64,000 nucleotides of DNA from Agelas oroides (taxonomy: Eukaryota; Porifera; Demospongiae; Agelasida; Agelasidae), in NCBI GenBank assembly GCA_949130485.1, contig OX422184.1:11539996-11603995 (forward strand). Direction: 5' to 3'. This document shows, in pieces, positions 32,704 to 44,690 of the stretch. A model generated the notes under the pieces. It searched no databases. It saw only the letters and a program-made list of their open reading frames with translations, and was not told the DNA's origin. Made by a program: the position numbers and the translations under genes. Position 1 is the stretch's first letter. The number at the start of each line of letters is the position of its first letter.

Positions 32704-33462
32704 TTCAAAAGTTTTACTCTTGCTTTACTCTTGCTTTGCTTCTTTATATAAGCACAAGAAGCTAGGTAATCATATCTTCAATATGCTATTGCAGGATTCC
32801 GACTTTACTGCTCCCAATGTTCTGTCTTTTCTTCAGCAAAAAAATAGCTTGATTTGACAGCATAGTTAGCCACTTTATTCAAGTACTGAGGATAATAACA
32901 AATGACTAAATTTAGCTAGACATTAGTGAGGTCCTAACTTTGAGCTAACCTTTAACATGGTGCCTACATTCAGGCAGTGATGCAAAAGTAATCTATACCA
33001 AGTATGGTGTGCCTAATTTTAAATTTTTAAACTACTGTTGTGTATACTCATGGAATTTTATACTTATGTGCCTAAATTTAGGCATCTAGGTCTATTTTGA
33101 GACAGAAAATATTAATTTTTGAACATTCATTGATGAAAGTTAAAAGAGTGTGTGCCTAAATGATGATTACTGAATGATTTCTGACTTTGCAAAAGAGATA
33201 GAGCACAATTATTGAGATCCTACAAAAGAGAATTGGACATGCCAAAATAACACAACAGGCTACTGCAACTTTTTGTCAGTGTTTATTTATTTCAGACGTG
33301 TCTGTCTGTACTTCACGTTCAGGTTTTCTTTAGAGAAGTTCCTTTCACCTTTCCCCCTGCAGTTCAGCTGGGATGGGGTAGCGGAAGTCGACATGACCTA
33401 CAGAAGTTTGCAAACTTGAAATCACAACTGCAATTAATGTAAGGTGATTACGCCTTACATTT

Positions 33463-34095
33463 GTGACCCGCTGAGCGAAAACCCGGCACTTTGCGCAAAT
33501 ACTGAATTTGAGTTAGAGGCAATTTTATCCGTACAGGTCGTTTCCCAGCTAAACTCAGATTATTTCACCAGTGTGTCACAGGGGGCTTGGACTGTATCAT
33601 ACTGAATTATGAAGCCCGGCTCTGCTACTATAAAGACAATATAAGCTTGAACTCACAGGCAGGCCAGTGAAATACAGGAACGCGTTGCTATGGACTGCTT
33701 GTACGCGTTTTTCAAAAAACGTGATTTTACCAGCTTCCAGTCCGTATACAGTTGTCTTTCTGTCCATAGACACAATGTAAGCCCCGCTTTTATAACTGCT
33801 GTCTTTCCCTACTGTCTTTGCTGACCTCTAAGCTGCTTTTTCACAAGAACACATGTAAATTTACGTAACACGATAGTATACACATAGACATTAAAATTTA
33901 CTGTGGCAACGTAAAAACATTGCGTTTTCTCGAAAAGTTGTGTTCCGCATCCGCTACACATTTTGCTCTGTAGCTCGGGAACCAAGCAACCGATTGCTTC
34001 CATTTTTTTCCTGCCGCACAATTACACATTGTTATACCGATTTCCGGTCTTATCTTGATTTTCACAAAATGCGCGGTTTTCACTCAGCGGGTCAC
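33463..34095 (+). repeat. MITE, family with GTGACCCGCTGAGCGAAAAC ends, copy 2
   Basis: The 633-bp element has TIRs GTGACCCGCTGAGCGAAAAC and the inverted GTTTTCACTCAGCGGGTCAC. ATTT occurs on both flanks and may be a short target duplication, though that is uncertain. It is colinear with 1967-2573 and non-coding. Confidence 0.8.
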
Positions 34096-34298
34096 ATTTT
34101 ATAGTCCGTGGCTTTTCATTATCCAGTTGTTCAATGTCACTGCAAATGGGTTGGTGCAAAGCTGAAATATACCACTTTCTGGCCACGTGATAGACTATCA
34201 CGGATAGTCTTCTGGAGGTCTCCTGTTTTAGACTTGTGCTCATTGTATGTGGACAGTGAAACCTGAATCAACAATAGCCATTCTTTGCCTGTTTGATC

Positions 34299-35570
34299 TC
34301 ACAGTCTCCCAACAGCATCTTTAATGGGGTGATTTTCCCTTAAATATACTAGAGAACCCAGGGCCATTCTGTCCAATGGGATGCCTTTGGAGTCAGACAA
34401 GGGATTCACATTAGAGAAAACAGCAAGTGTTGGTGTGGTGGGTGTTGGGGTTCCTTCATGATTGTAAGTGATATGGAGAGACTTAGCTTCGGCTAAAAAC
34501 TCTGCTTCAAAGCGGTATCTGTTCATAACGTTATTATATCTCGTACTGGATACTTTAACGCTACGAAAGTGTTCCATTAAAACCTGCACAATCAGAGGAT
34601 AGTTCACCTTAAGACGACAGCTAGCCAACAGCATAGATACTGAGTTAAGTGATCGATAGGCATGCTCAAACTATTTGTAACAAAGAACAACATGTCCATA
34701 CACAATTTCACGTTCTTTTTATAGTTTGTTAGTGGCTTGAAATTCTTGACCTCAAGCTTTTGGTTGCCCCAGAAAACCTCTGCCTCTTTATCACTGAATG
34801 GATTCACTACTCTCCTTCATCATTCACTACTACCCTTTCTCATTCATTACTACCGCATTCACTACTACAGTTCATCATTCACTACTACCTTTCATCATTC
34901 ACTACTACCCTTCATCTTTCACTACTACCCTTCATCATTCACTACTACACTTCATCATACACAAGTTGTATAAAGACAAACCTTTAGTGAGTAAACCTTT
35001 GATGAACTGGTCTTCTTTCAAATTGCTGGGCAAGGATTCATACTTCATCTGGTGGTAGTTGTCAAGGTGTTTGTACTCAGCCCACACTGCTAACCACCCT
35101 AACTGCATCCAGTCGTAGTTCTTGTTTATAAACCGTTGACCCTCTAGTGCCTGGTACATGCAGCTCTGGGAATATGTAAAATCACTATACTCACTCACAG
35201 AAGCACATCGATCTAGACGGCACTGACATTTCCGTCACTCTCCTCCTTGAAACAGCTATATGCACTGTCAGGATTGGCATAAGTCATCTCAACAACATCC
35301 AAATCAACCTCAAGTTCTTCATCGGTGTTCTTTGCCATTTCATTTCTGCATCAGGTGATGATGGGACACTTCCTACATATGTGATTGCAGGTTTAGCCTT
35401 TGGTGTAAATTTCAGCTTGTGTTTAGCTTTCTGACGCTTCCTCTGTGCTATTTTCATCTGTAGACTATGCTTTCCCATCTTGATGCAGCCAACAGCTCTG
35501 TAATAGGGGAATTTAAAGGAAGTAATAATAACTACAGCAACAACTATATTCTCTCCTCCCAATTTCAGGT
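34299..35570 (-). pseudogene. Decayed unrecognised gene
   Basis: Minus-strand frames succeed one another. An acceptor-like CCTATTACAG is followed by AVGCIKMGKHSLQMKIAQRK and TYVGSVPSSPDAE. Then, after a frame change, come AKNTDEELEVDLDVVEMTYA, SEYSDFTYSQSCMYQALEGQ, NYDWMQLGWLAVWAEYKHLD, EVFWGNQKLEVKNFKPLTNY and SCRLKVNYPLIVQVLMEHFR. They read like one protein with at least two frame changes. A 20-bp minisatellite interrupts it at 34805-34965. I do not recognise the family; a transposon-encoded protein is possible. Confidence 0.35.
34805..34965 (+). repeat. 20-bp minisatellite
   Basis: About eight units of CATCATTCACTACTACCCTT with single-base variants. The three overlapping frames through it (Ser/Thr/Leu rich) are artefacts. 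Confidence 0.9.
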
Positions 35571-35669
35571 GTACTTCGTCTTAAGTTGCACCTTCTAAGC
35601 CACTTCAAGTACTGTAAGGTGAAGCACAAACATGAGTGCAACGCATCAGACTGACAGTTGTACCACCAC

Positions 35670-35980
35670 ATTCGAAGGTAACACTTCCACCGTAAGTGAA
35701 AACTGGAGGCCGTTTGCTCCCTCTGTTCGAGAGAAAGCTTCGTGTTTGGAAGCCTTTGTCAATATTCACGATCACTTATGAACTAGTACAGCCCCTTCCT
35801 GGCTTTCCTGAACAGCGATGTAAGTGTAAAGGTGTGGCCTAGACGTATTAGTACTAAACAGTCAGGGTTTAACCCAAAGTCTCGCTAAGCGCGAGTTGGC
35901 TACTTTGTTGCATAAATGCAACAGCCGCATTTAGCGGATGCCCGCGCATTTACAAATATGCGACATCTGCAGATCAAGGG
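35670..35980 (-). mobile_element. piggyBac-type short element, truncated copy
   Basis: The right terminus CAGATCAAGGG is followed by TTAA (35981-35984). Read on the minus strand the body matches the first 310 bases of the 28022 copy, then stops abruptly near 35670. From 35985 to 36550 nothing else is supportable. Confidence 0.75.
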
Positions 35981-36550
35981 TTAACTGGTATATTGTGTGA
36001 CGTCACAGGTGTTGATTCACAAATTCAAAATACGTTCATTGCATGTTGGCTAGTGGCTAGCAATGGATCACTGTGGATTGCAATGGCAATTTTTGTGTTC
36101 CTCAGCCAAAGAGAAGGCCAACTAACAATGGAGAACAATAGATGATTAGTAGCCATAAGCATAGTCAATCGTGTGGCTCACGCTCAGGTCATTGTGGCTA
36201 CGTTGTCCACCTCAGTGGAAAACTTCTGAAAAACAATGCAACTTTGGTAGCCCTTCTATTGCCATGGCTAGTCGATCTCACGACTCACACATGAGAGCAT
36301 GTTACCAAGTTGTTGGATAGTTCAAAGGTCTTGTTTCCTGGCTTCAGAAGTATGTGATCTTGGTGGTGAAGTCTGCTATCATCAATCCTAAGTGCTAATG
36401 CCATCATGGCAGCTGATTGAAGTTTCAGCTACTTTGTGATTATTTTATGATTGTCAATTTTCATTGCATAACTTGGTTTCTCCATGGATGTTTCTATATT
36501 TGAACTTATAAAAAACAAAATATTGAAGAGGTGTGCTCAGTATGAAATAT

Positions 36551-37936
36551 TAGTCTTGTGCCCAGACCCCTCCCTCTCATGAGGAAAACTGGTCTGGTGA
36601 ACCAAGTTGAATTTCTTGGGCTAGCACACACTTTTGCAACTAGTGTAACTTAGCAACATTCAAAACATTTTGCGACATACCTGCTCAAAAAATATTTAGA
36701 TACCTGACAGAGATGTAAAATTTTACTGCTGTAAGTGAAGTGAGGAGTAATAACTAGCAGAATGCACTGCATTGTGGGGCGAGGCTGAGCAAGCAGTGGC
36801 GTGAAGGGTAGAAGAGCAACATCTGGTTAGTTATCGCTTTTGGACTTACGTAACCTGGGCAGGCAGAGCATGTACACATGGCGTGTATACAGCATTCATC
36901 TGTCATAGTCTCTTTGTTCTGGTACCTCAGCAGCTACACAAGTGGCACGGCTTGCCCTGTCTTTACCCCGCGTGCACATGCGTGAAGGGGTTAAGCAATC
37001 GGTTTTGTCCGTCTTTCAGTCTGTCTGTCAGTCCAGTGATAAATTTTGAACTCGGAATATAGACAGGGTTAAACGATTTCTAAAACTGACAGTAGCATTG
37101 AAATTGTAAAAAAAAAAGTCACGTATGTGTACCCCATAGGGACCAAAGCGGTTCTATCCTCTGCTTTTCCAGCCGTTTCCTATTTGATGTTGGAACTGTC
37201 CGCCATTTTAATATAGTCAATACCTTGGATACGGTAGAGTCCGGGTATACAAGGACCGACACATGTCCATCAATAATTCGGATACAGTGGAGTCCGGGCT
37301 TATGTAGACTGGACACGTGTCCAGTCTAGGACGAGAAGCTGTTTATGCCAGCAAGGCGATTTTCTTTCACATGCACTATGACACCAAAGTAACAACGTCG
37401 TAAAGCACACGGGGTAAGTATTCTGTGAATACACTCCAGTTTGTCCTGCACTTACTCAGTTTGTGTTCTCTTTGCTCTGCTGTTTCAGCAGCACGGTGCG
37501 CTGTCACATTCGTTTCTATGTTTCCTTTTCTCCTCTGTTGTTTGTGGCGTCCTTCACGGGTCACTTCGAGAACATGATGGTTCCATATCAATGACCCCTG
37601 CAGCTTCGTTTCGAGAGCATGATGATTCCATCCTTAGATCCATGTTGAGCACATGGATGTGACACTGCCGAGAAATACCCGTGCATTTTCAATTTTTTCA
37701 CAACATGACTATTGAAATATGAATGTATTTACGGTACGACGTACGAATACATACGTACATACAGACACCGCTTGCGTTGAACACGTTAATGTGGGTCTTG
37801 CTCAAGCTTGCCCCAATTAACAATCTCACAATTTCATTGGTCCTTACCACGTTCTGGTAATAAGCCCAAAAAATTCGACTTGTTCACCAGACCATTTCTC
37901 ACCTAGAGGCGCATGGTGGATCTGGGCACAAGACTA
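36551..37936. mobile_element. Mutator-like TIR element, 1.39 kb, old
   Basis: The ends read TAGTCTTGTGCCCAGACCCC and the inverted GGATCTGGGCACAAGACTA. Similarity continues inward for about 75 bases (GGTGAACCAAGT..TTCTTGGGCT). The flanking nonamers atgaaatat and atcaaattt agree at seven of nine positions, as expected for a decayed 9-bp duplication. The terminal TAG.CT.GT.CCCAG resembles the TAGCCTCGTTCCCAGG family. A related repeat (36961-37330) lies inside. There is no transposase. Confidence 0.6.
36961..37330 (+). repeat. Repeat P, copy A, no exon kept
   Basis: It begins TTTACCCCGCGTGCACATGC, then GGGGTTAAGCAAT, a GTCAGTCTGTCAGT-like run, GACAGTAGCATTGA, GGTTCTAT..CCTCTGCTTTTCCAGC and GAGTCCGGGTAT. 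Copies B (40985-41520, minus) and C (58590-59355, plus) share this order and carry a protein exon after it; copy A does not. Confidence 0.65.
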
Positions 37937-37999
37937 ATCAAATTTATAGCACACTTTGAATTGTCAAACAAGCTTACTTAGCAATTAGCTATTTTAGTC

Positions 38000-38205
38000 A
38001 AGCTACACACTGTCTAAACTTATTGTGTGAAACCATACACAATCAAAACAGTACTGATTTCCCACTTGATACTGACACCCCTGACAGTTATTTGGGGAAG
38101 TCTCACAATAAACGTCTTAGCTTTATGCATTAAGCACTATTTCCCTACCTTGTTGCATATGCATTTAGCATGTGTCACAAATATGCAACAAATGCAGTTC
38201 AAGGG
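38000..38205 (-). repeat. Diverged piggyBac-type end fragment
   Basis: The terminal CAGTTCAAGGG is followed by TTAA (38202-38205 region), and the inward sequence resembles the 28022 copy with many changes. A C14 run lies nearby at about 38320. From 38206 to 38650 I see nothing else except a MULE-like TIR phrase, GTGGGTCTGGCTTGTGA, at about 38545. Confidence 0.45.
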
Positions 38206-38652
38206 TTAAAACCTTAGTCTTGCAAGCACTGCGTATATAAGCCATGTCCCACTGGAATGCAATTAGCTAGGTGACATAACCAATGTACTCTTGAATTACC
38301 AATTACGAAGTGCGCATACCCCCCCCCCCCCCAAGAACTATAGTCAGACTGATGTGTTTGTACAGCTATCGTAGCAGAAAAGATGTCCTAGCTCTGTCAC
38401 AGTTTCCAAGACCATTATTGCTACACAAACAGTGATGTAATGTGTCATGTGATATGATACTGTAATGTGATTGGAGCGCACTGTACAGTGCGGCGGGACA
38501 CGGCTTGTATACGTAACCCACCAGGCCCTTCCCTTTTTTGCAGAAGTGGGTCTGGCTTGTGAAACTAAGTATAGGAACACTGTCAAAGAAAGCATGTGCA
38601 TAGTAAACCCAGACTGTTGATAGGAAACTGTGCATTTCTACTTCAAAAAGGC

Positions 38653-39126
38653 TTACACTTTCAGGCCCTCCCTCCCAAATATCCCCAACTCCAACAGGGC
38701 CAAAGTATAAAACTTTATGCGATCATTGTGGAAGGACTGCTGGACTAGTCTGAGGCCGTCATGAAGTCGCACCAATACTGCAGCCAATTGGCTGCACTCC
38801 AACTGTGTATAGAATGAACAGCACTGAAGTGCAGAACCCTCGGCACAAGCTAGATGTGTTTGGTTCTGTTCTTGCCTGTGCAAAGTCTGCTCACATGTTT
38901 CAGAGGCTCTCTTACTCGCTTTGCGGACTTTGTCTCTCTCTTTCATCACTAATAACTCTTCCTCAGACAGTAAGGCTTTTCTACGTTTCATTGCGTTCTC
39001 AGGCTCCCAAACAGCAGTACACCGTGCGTTCCTTTTTATCGATGCGAAGGCATGGCCACAGTCACAAACTGACCTTTTCACGTGCACTACAGTATTACAC
39101 TGTGGGCAAACCTTTCTCAGACGCAT
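38653..39126 (-). CDS. Zinc-ribbon protein with RASE.EQTLHRQ repeat
   Basis: The frame gives 157 residues from the ATG at 39126. Residues 5-27 form a Cys4 zinc ribbon (VCPQCNTVVHVKRSVCDCGH). A basic region with MKRRKALLSEEELLVMKERD and KASKRASETCEQTLHRQEQN follows; I associate such RASET.EQTLHRQ.QNR motifs with N-terminal parts of repeat-borne, helicase-associated proteins in cnidarians and sponges. The C-terminal 60 residues (CSFYTQLECSQLAAVLVRLH..) are unrecognised. Just upstream (39131-39175) lies a second, broken copy of the PQCNTV segment, a small tandem duplication. It may be the first exon of a longer gene or a remnant, and no downstream exon is identified. Confidence 0.5.
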   Translation of the reverse strand: MRLRKVCPQCNTVVHVKRSVCDCGHAFASIKRNARCTAVWEPENAMKRRKALLSEEELLVMKERDKVRKASKRASETCEQTLHRQEQNQTHLACAEGSALQCCSFYTQLECSQLAAVLVRLHDGLRLVQQSFHNDRIKFYTLALLELGIFGREGLKV

Positions 39127-39468
39127 AGACCTAATCTACGGTATTACACTGTGGGCATACCTTTCTGAACCTCTCGTAAAAGACAGTCACAAACATCTAA
39201 GTTAGATGGAAAAACCACAATACCGTGTGCTCCAACTCACATGATCACACATTACCGTTACGTACGTGTTACGGAGAGGTATACGGAAACATTGCACGTG
39301 AAGAAAATGGCTGACTTAGTCGCGGTAAGTTTATGATGCTTCTAACTTTTGAACTAAGCAGTTTTAGAGAAAACGGCTTTTTCATTTTTCTGCATTTTCC
39401 GCGCTGTAGCCACGGATACCTCTCGTTGGATGCCTAAAAGCGCGAGAAGGCAGAGTAGAGAAAACGGG

Positions 39469-39470
39469 GT

Positions 39471-39510
<40 letters not shown>

Positions 39511-39526
39511 CACACAGACACACAGG
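39469..39526 (+). repeat. (CA)n microsatellite
   Basis: About 29 CA units with two interruptions. The His/Thr-rich frame through it is an artefact. A piggyBac-like terminal word (CGCGCAGAGGGTTAA) follows at about 39555. Confidence 0.95.
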
Positions 39527-40079
39527 ACAACTACTGTAACCCTGTCGCGCATGCGCGCAGAGGGTTAATGATGTGTGCTGCAACAAGAGAAAGACAAGTA
39601 TATAGACATTTTGGACTCTTGACAGTAGTTAGATGCTATTTTGGGCCCAAGGCTATTGTGTCCCCAAGCGCAGTGAGGGTGCCTGGGATAACTGCTGAAT
39701 CAGCAAGCATAAAATTCTACAGCAGTTATGATCAAAAATATTGTCCCTTCAGTGACCACACTAACATTACCCGCTGTACAAAGGCCGAGCTTTTTGGTTG
39801 CATAATGTACGAAAAACAGAGAAACAGCCTGGAAAACGTGATCATGTGCCCTGTGATGCAGAGCAAATAGTTTTGATAATCAAATTATTTCGAGATTGGT
39901 ACTAGAAGGCTGTTTCACTATTTACCGGGGATACAATAAATGTAGCTTCTACGACGTACACTTGAGATAGTTGCCTTGTTGAACTTAAAGAAAGCTGTAA
40001 GTTTGTAGCTGTTAGAAAGCTCATTCACTGTTGCATAATAATCCTGCAACCAAGCCTGGAAACTTGTTTTGTTTTTTTC

Positions 40080-40276
40080 AGAACTCAGTTGTTCATAGCG
40101 GCCTTACAAGGAGTCCTCGCTGCCATAGTGAGTGGTGTCAACAAGCAGACTGTCTCAAAGCACACCGAACTGACGAGCTACAACAAAGATGGTCTAGTAT
40201 TTACAACACTGGGCAAATATTCAGAGTCAGACTGCATGGGCAATAATTTGATTATAACCATTCACAAAACCATGCA
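40080..40276 (+). CDS. Possible terminal exon of a small host gene
   Basis: After a TTTTTTCAG acceptor the frame TQLFIAALQGVLAAIVSGVN, SKHTELTSYNKDGLVFTTLG, SDCMGNNLIITIHKTMHST ends in TAA. A candidate first exon, ATGGCTGACTTAGTCGCG followed by GTAAGT (39308-39325), lies upstream, but the phases do not fit without another exon. The product is unknown. Confidence 0.3.
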
Positions 40277-40626
40277 CTCTACGTAAAGGAGGAAAATTCA
40301 TTCAGCATCTCAAAAAGCTGGAGAGGAGCTTGGGAATGAGGCTACTACCAGAGAGGAGTCTGAGAATGAGGTTCTTACCAGAAATGTTGAAACAAGGACA
40401 TTTCCTTCAGCATCAGGACAGTTCATCAGGACCTCATGTAGTTTCTCCTGCGAAACACTTTGCTCCCTAGGGGGAAAGATTTCTGTCAATTTGATGACCT
40501 GTGAAGCCCTGTGAGATGAAATACCATAGAAAGTAGTTAATAGGTGCATACTTGCTACTATGCTTTGAACTTTGACTTTCAAGAACAGTACTGGGGCAAA
40601 ACTTAATTTATTCCTGTTGCAAAATA

Positions 40627-40948
40627 AACTAGAAGTCTTCAGTGAAGACATACCCCACGCTGTTTTTTGATACAAAGGGACCCTGAGGTGTTTTTGTTTA
40701 TTATTTTAACAGTTTTCAGTATAGGGATGTCATGAATGGTTTCACATATATTCTGCTTAGTGTATGGTTTGCATGGTGTTGGGTGTTTGTTTCAGGGAAG
40801 CTGATACATGCATGTTATATCCGCTGATGTTCGAGGTGGTGGTTGGTATGTTATGTGTGCTAAGTCTGTGGCTGTTACTTTGCTGTGTGCGCATTGGGAT
40901 TTTGTTCTAGATGAAAGAGGTGTCTATCACTATTTGCTGCAGCTACTG
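40627..40948 (+). repeat. Repeat X, copy 1 (conserved C-terminus plus 3' flank)
   Basis: This is about 90% colinear with 57982-58312. Both start with a frame ending LEVFSEDIPxAV. and a stop, then share about 280 bases of AT-rich flank ending CTATCACTATTTGCTGCAGC. A conserved reading-frame end plus conserved flank suggests the 3' end of a repeat-borne gene. It abuts repeat P copy B. Between 40290 and 40626 there is only a Mutator-like end word (GAGCTTGGGAATGAGGCTA) near 40328. Confidence 0.65.
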
Positions 40949-40984
40949 TAAATACTACTAACCAAACTTCTTATGTTAATAACT

Positions 40985-41520
40985 AAAATGTGTACCTTCT
41001 CTTTGACTGGGCTCCTCTTTGCTTCCTCTCTTGTGCATCCTGGGCTTGTTTGTACCCTTGGGTTTCTAGCATTTCCCTAAATTTAAGAGAACGCTTTCTG
41101 TCTCTTCTAAGGTCCATGCTGGTATAAATGCTTTTTCGAAAACTATACAGATTGGGGTAGCATTACGGAAATTTCGCTGTGTATGCTCGGACACCACCGT
41201 ATCAAAATTATGGACAGGTGTCAAGTCCACGAATACCCGGACTCTACGGTATTGACCGTATTAAAATGACGGATGATCACGACGTTAAATACGAAACTGC
41301 TGGAAAAGCAGAGGGTATAGAACCACTTTGCTTCCTATGAGGTACACATGGGTCACTTTTTTTACAATGTCAATGCTACTGTCAGTTTTGGAAATCGTTT
41401 AAACCTGTCTATATTCAGATTTAAATATTTTTCACCGGACTGACAAACTGACAAACTGACTGACAAACAGACGGACAAAACCAATTGCTTAACCCCTTCG
41501 CGCATGCGCGCGCGGGGTAA
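40985..41520 (-). mobile_element. Repeat P, copy B, with first exon
   Basis: Reading on the minus strand from 41520: TTACCCCGCG terminus, GGGGTTAAGC, a TTTGTCAGTCAGTTTGTCAG run, GACAGTAGCATTGACATTG, GAGTCCGGGTATTCG, then an ATG at about 41118 opening MDLRRDRKRSLKFREMLETQ, GYKQAQDAQERKQRGAQSKR, ending at a GT donor (GTACAC). Copy C has the same exon. It is probably an N-terminal exon of a repeat-borne protein. No catalytic domain is present here. Confidence 0.6.
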
Positions 41521-42995
41521 AAATCCATTAACTGATTTTTCACACAGTTATTGACCGATGAGAATGCAATCCATCTGCTTACACTAACTACTTACAGGCC
41601 AGAAGTTCAGTGTAGCGAAGTATGCATTTTATCGCACAGGTGATGTGGCTCTGTATATCAATACTGATCTTGACAAGTAGACAAGTGACAAAGATGCAAT
41701 AAAAAGCTACATAAAGCTAAATGCAAGCTATAACCAGACATGAAGAGACATGAAATGGCCAAGTTATAAACACGAGTTATAAGCATGAGAATATACTGAA
41801 GGTCTGAAAGTACAAAAGCCTTCATCCCCCAATTAGTAGGCTTTTCGGCATATACTGCTGCAACTAAAACTGACCTTTGAAACCAGTCATCCTCATCTAC
41901 AGCAATCTGTCACCCAAGATTGAAGGCTGCTTTGAAGTTGGCAATGAGGGGGTCAACAAATGGTTGCAGCTTGTACAGAGGCAGGAACTTCCTGAGTGAG
42001 GAACTTCCGTAGTTCTGCCATGTCATGTACAGACCTAGTCTATCAAGCTAGACCACTGCTGCACTCATGAGCAGTGTGACAGCTCATGATATATACTCCA
42101 GTGTTCACTTTTATGATTTGTTCTGTAAATTTACTACACTATTACTTCTGTTAGGCTTCACTCTCAAATACACATTGATGTTTATTTTTGCTAAATACAA
42201 AAAAATATATATTTGTGTCTGGAATGTTTTTAAGAGTACTGATACCATACCTTGGATGTCCAATGCACGACATCCAAATGTTCTAGGATATCCAGGGATA
42301 TCCTAGAACATCTGGGACCTGAACCTCTGGGACCTTACAGTGTCTCCACAGCTAGGACATCTCAGGACATCCTAGGATGTCCCAGGAAGTAGTTTGATGT
42401 AAGGGACAGTTCGTGGCAGTCCTGGCATACCATCGAATCTAAGTCCACAAAACTGTTCCATTACATTGGCAAAGTTCATGTAGAGTGTTTGGAAGGGAGG
42501 ACAGGTACAGGTAGCCAAATGCCATACACAGCCTTTAGAAAACAAAGCCATTGGAAGGCAGAAAGGAGCCCTGAAAAGCAACCAAATGTAAGAGTGAATG
42601 ACTCTTTTGTGATTGACATGTCAGGGTGTGGTTGTGTGTTGGTATGGGAGAAAGTTGATGGTACCTCCACTTATTTCTGTCTTACAAAAGAGCTCCTATT
42701 GACTGAACACCTTACAAGAGGGAATAGGAACTCTTTCGAGTGTTTCCATATTAAATGTAACCACAAAAGAAGCATTCCATCCATCAATGCCTAATTGAAA
42801 GTGTCATCTATTTTTTCCCCACGGTTTATAAGTATTTGCTATAGAGAGATACTGGAATAGAACAAATGTTCTGTTGTCACGCTTCTTGATCCATGTATGG
42901 AAGATTTATTGGGACAGGGTATACGAAGCAGTACAGAGATCCAAGAATAGTAAATTTGGTCTCTCTATGCATTAGATTGATTTTATATACTAATT
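41521..42995. other. Stretch without a recognised gene; GGATGTCC-rich palindromic segment
   Basis: No coding motif is recognised. Around 42250-42390 the words GGATGTCC, GGATATCC and their complements recur, including the hairpin ATGTTCTAGGATATCC / GGATATCCTAGAACAT. I looked for upstream glucose-6-phosphatase exons (a GERP.WW-type motif) and found none. Confidence 0.4.
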
Positions 42996-43008
42996 TTGTT
43001 TTCTCCAG

Positions 43009-43554
43009 GCAATCCAAGTGGTCATGTGATGATATCTCTCTCAGTTCTTCTTTCCTGTGTGCACTATATAAACTTACAGCAAGAATGCAGAGACATCAAA
43101 TCACTGAAGTTAGAATCACATCAGCTGATGAAGATTGCTGTTTCAGTTCTTGTACTTCTTATAGCAACCTCCAGACGGCTAATTTCATCACATTTTGTGC
43201 ACTAAGTTATTCTTGGGGTGTTAGTTGGTATGCTGGTATACTCTTTTACTACTCATTCTAGAGTATTCCAATCTCACATGCAAGTGCAAAACTATACACC
43301 TGTTCTTTTCTGGTCATGGCAGTGTTGTTGCTGGTCAGTGCTCTTTCGACTTTTTATACCTTGATACTATTGGGAACTGTAAAGACAGTTCATGGATACA
43401 TCTTGATACAACTCCATTTTACTCTCTCATGAGAAGCTCTGGTTGTGTTTTTGGATTAGCTGTAGTTTCAAAATTTTTTCCTGATGCCTGGAATAGCATT
43501 CTCCTAACGAGGGTTCAGAGATTTGTTAGGCTACTACTGTATTTATGGCAGTGA
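43009..43554 (+). pseudogene. Glucose-6-phosphatase catalytic-subunit fragment
   Basis: After a TTTTCTCCAG acceptor the frame reads GNPSGHVMISLSVLLSCVHY, continuing to MKIAVSVLVLLIATSRRLIS, SHFVH. This covers the PSGH phosphatase motif and the SR.....H motif of the PAP2/G6PC superfamily. The codon where the family has Gln after HF.H is a stop (TAA), though VILGVLVGMLV follows in frame. A later frame gives CKDSSWIHLDTTPFYSLMRS, SGCVFGLAVV, the G6PC block corresponding to human EWVHIDTTPF. So there is one nonsense codon, at least one frameshift, and no N-terminal exons with the active-site Arg. The normal enzyme is a multi-pass ER membrane protein releasing glucose from glucose-6-phosphate. This copy cannot make it. 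Confidence 0.8.
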
Positions 43555-44690
43555 TTAACAGTGTGCCACTATATGTAGGAAACAATGTTTCATTTTATTG
43601 CATCTCATTAGTGAAGTTTACTGTATTATCTTTATCTATACTGGTAAATAGGTGAAGATGATGTCTGTAATTGTGCTATTATTGTTTGTTGAGATAATTC
43701 CAACAAGTCTTACAATTGTGTCTGACCCAGTTGATGTATCTACATTATGAATAGGATCAGTTTCTCCCTGTTTTTCCCACTATGTATTACTGTGATTGCA
43801 AACCAACAAGTGTGAATGAGGCTATTGTAGCTAAGTGACCATGCATTATGAGAATGCACATTGCATTGTCCTCACAGTCACTCATGTATAGTTGCTATGT
43901 CATCTTAGCCTGTTTAGCTCACACAATCATATATGCATCCTGTGAACAACAACCAACTGTATTGCTATCAGCTCTTGTATAAAATAGTTTTTGTTCAACG
44001 TGTGCCCTTTTCTTCATTCCAGTTTGGGTTTACTAGCATTACTGTTATGTTAGCTCTCAGTTCTATTATGGCAGTCCAATTGTAAACTATCAGGTTGTAT
44101 TGAACTCTTACATGTACAAAATCACAACATAATAGTGAAAAACTGCCTATTATTTTTTCCAACATGTTTATGCCTTTTTCTTCATTCCACTTCGCCTAGC
44201 ATTACTGGCAATAACTTTTTGTGGTGGTAGCACGTTCCCTAGCGGTGGTGCATAGGTCACATTGTACTTCACCCTGTAAGTGAAAAGTGAATAAGTAAAC
44301 AATTTGAAATGAGAGTTGGTCTCAGAATACCCCAAAATGTCAACAAAGAATTTCTAGTCATCTGATACTGTGTTTGTTTTACTTCTTGTGAGGTGGAGAT
44401 TTTTTGGGGTGGCCAGGGGCTTCTTCACTATCCTTTAGTTGGTTGTACCATCCTTATAATGGGTTGATAGTCATCCTATATTTCACATTGGTAGTGGTCA
44501 CCTGGCTAGATATTGTCCTGTTGTTAACGTGATCTAAGTAGACTAGTCTTATGGTCATCATCTCCTTCAGTTCTTGTGGTGTCGACTATATATTCAGGGT
44601 TCCAGTGTATAGCCAGGAAGTACTATACACAGTATGTATAATATGTACTTATTGTCACATATTATACATATTACACATTTATATTTTTTA
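43555..44690. other. Stretch without a recognised gene
   Basis: AT-rich sequence with no motif-bearing frame, no TIRs and no tandem array that I can support. Confidence 0.4.

Noticed and set aside
34798-35058. Three overlapping plus-strand frames rich in His/Tyr/Thr
   Set aside because: All derive from the 20-bp minisatellite.
39430-39870. 146-codon plus-strand frame with His/Thr repeats
   Set aside because: The long frame is created by a (CA)n microsatellite; the remainder has no motif.
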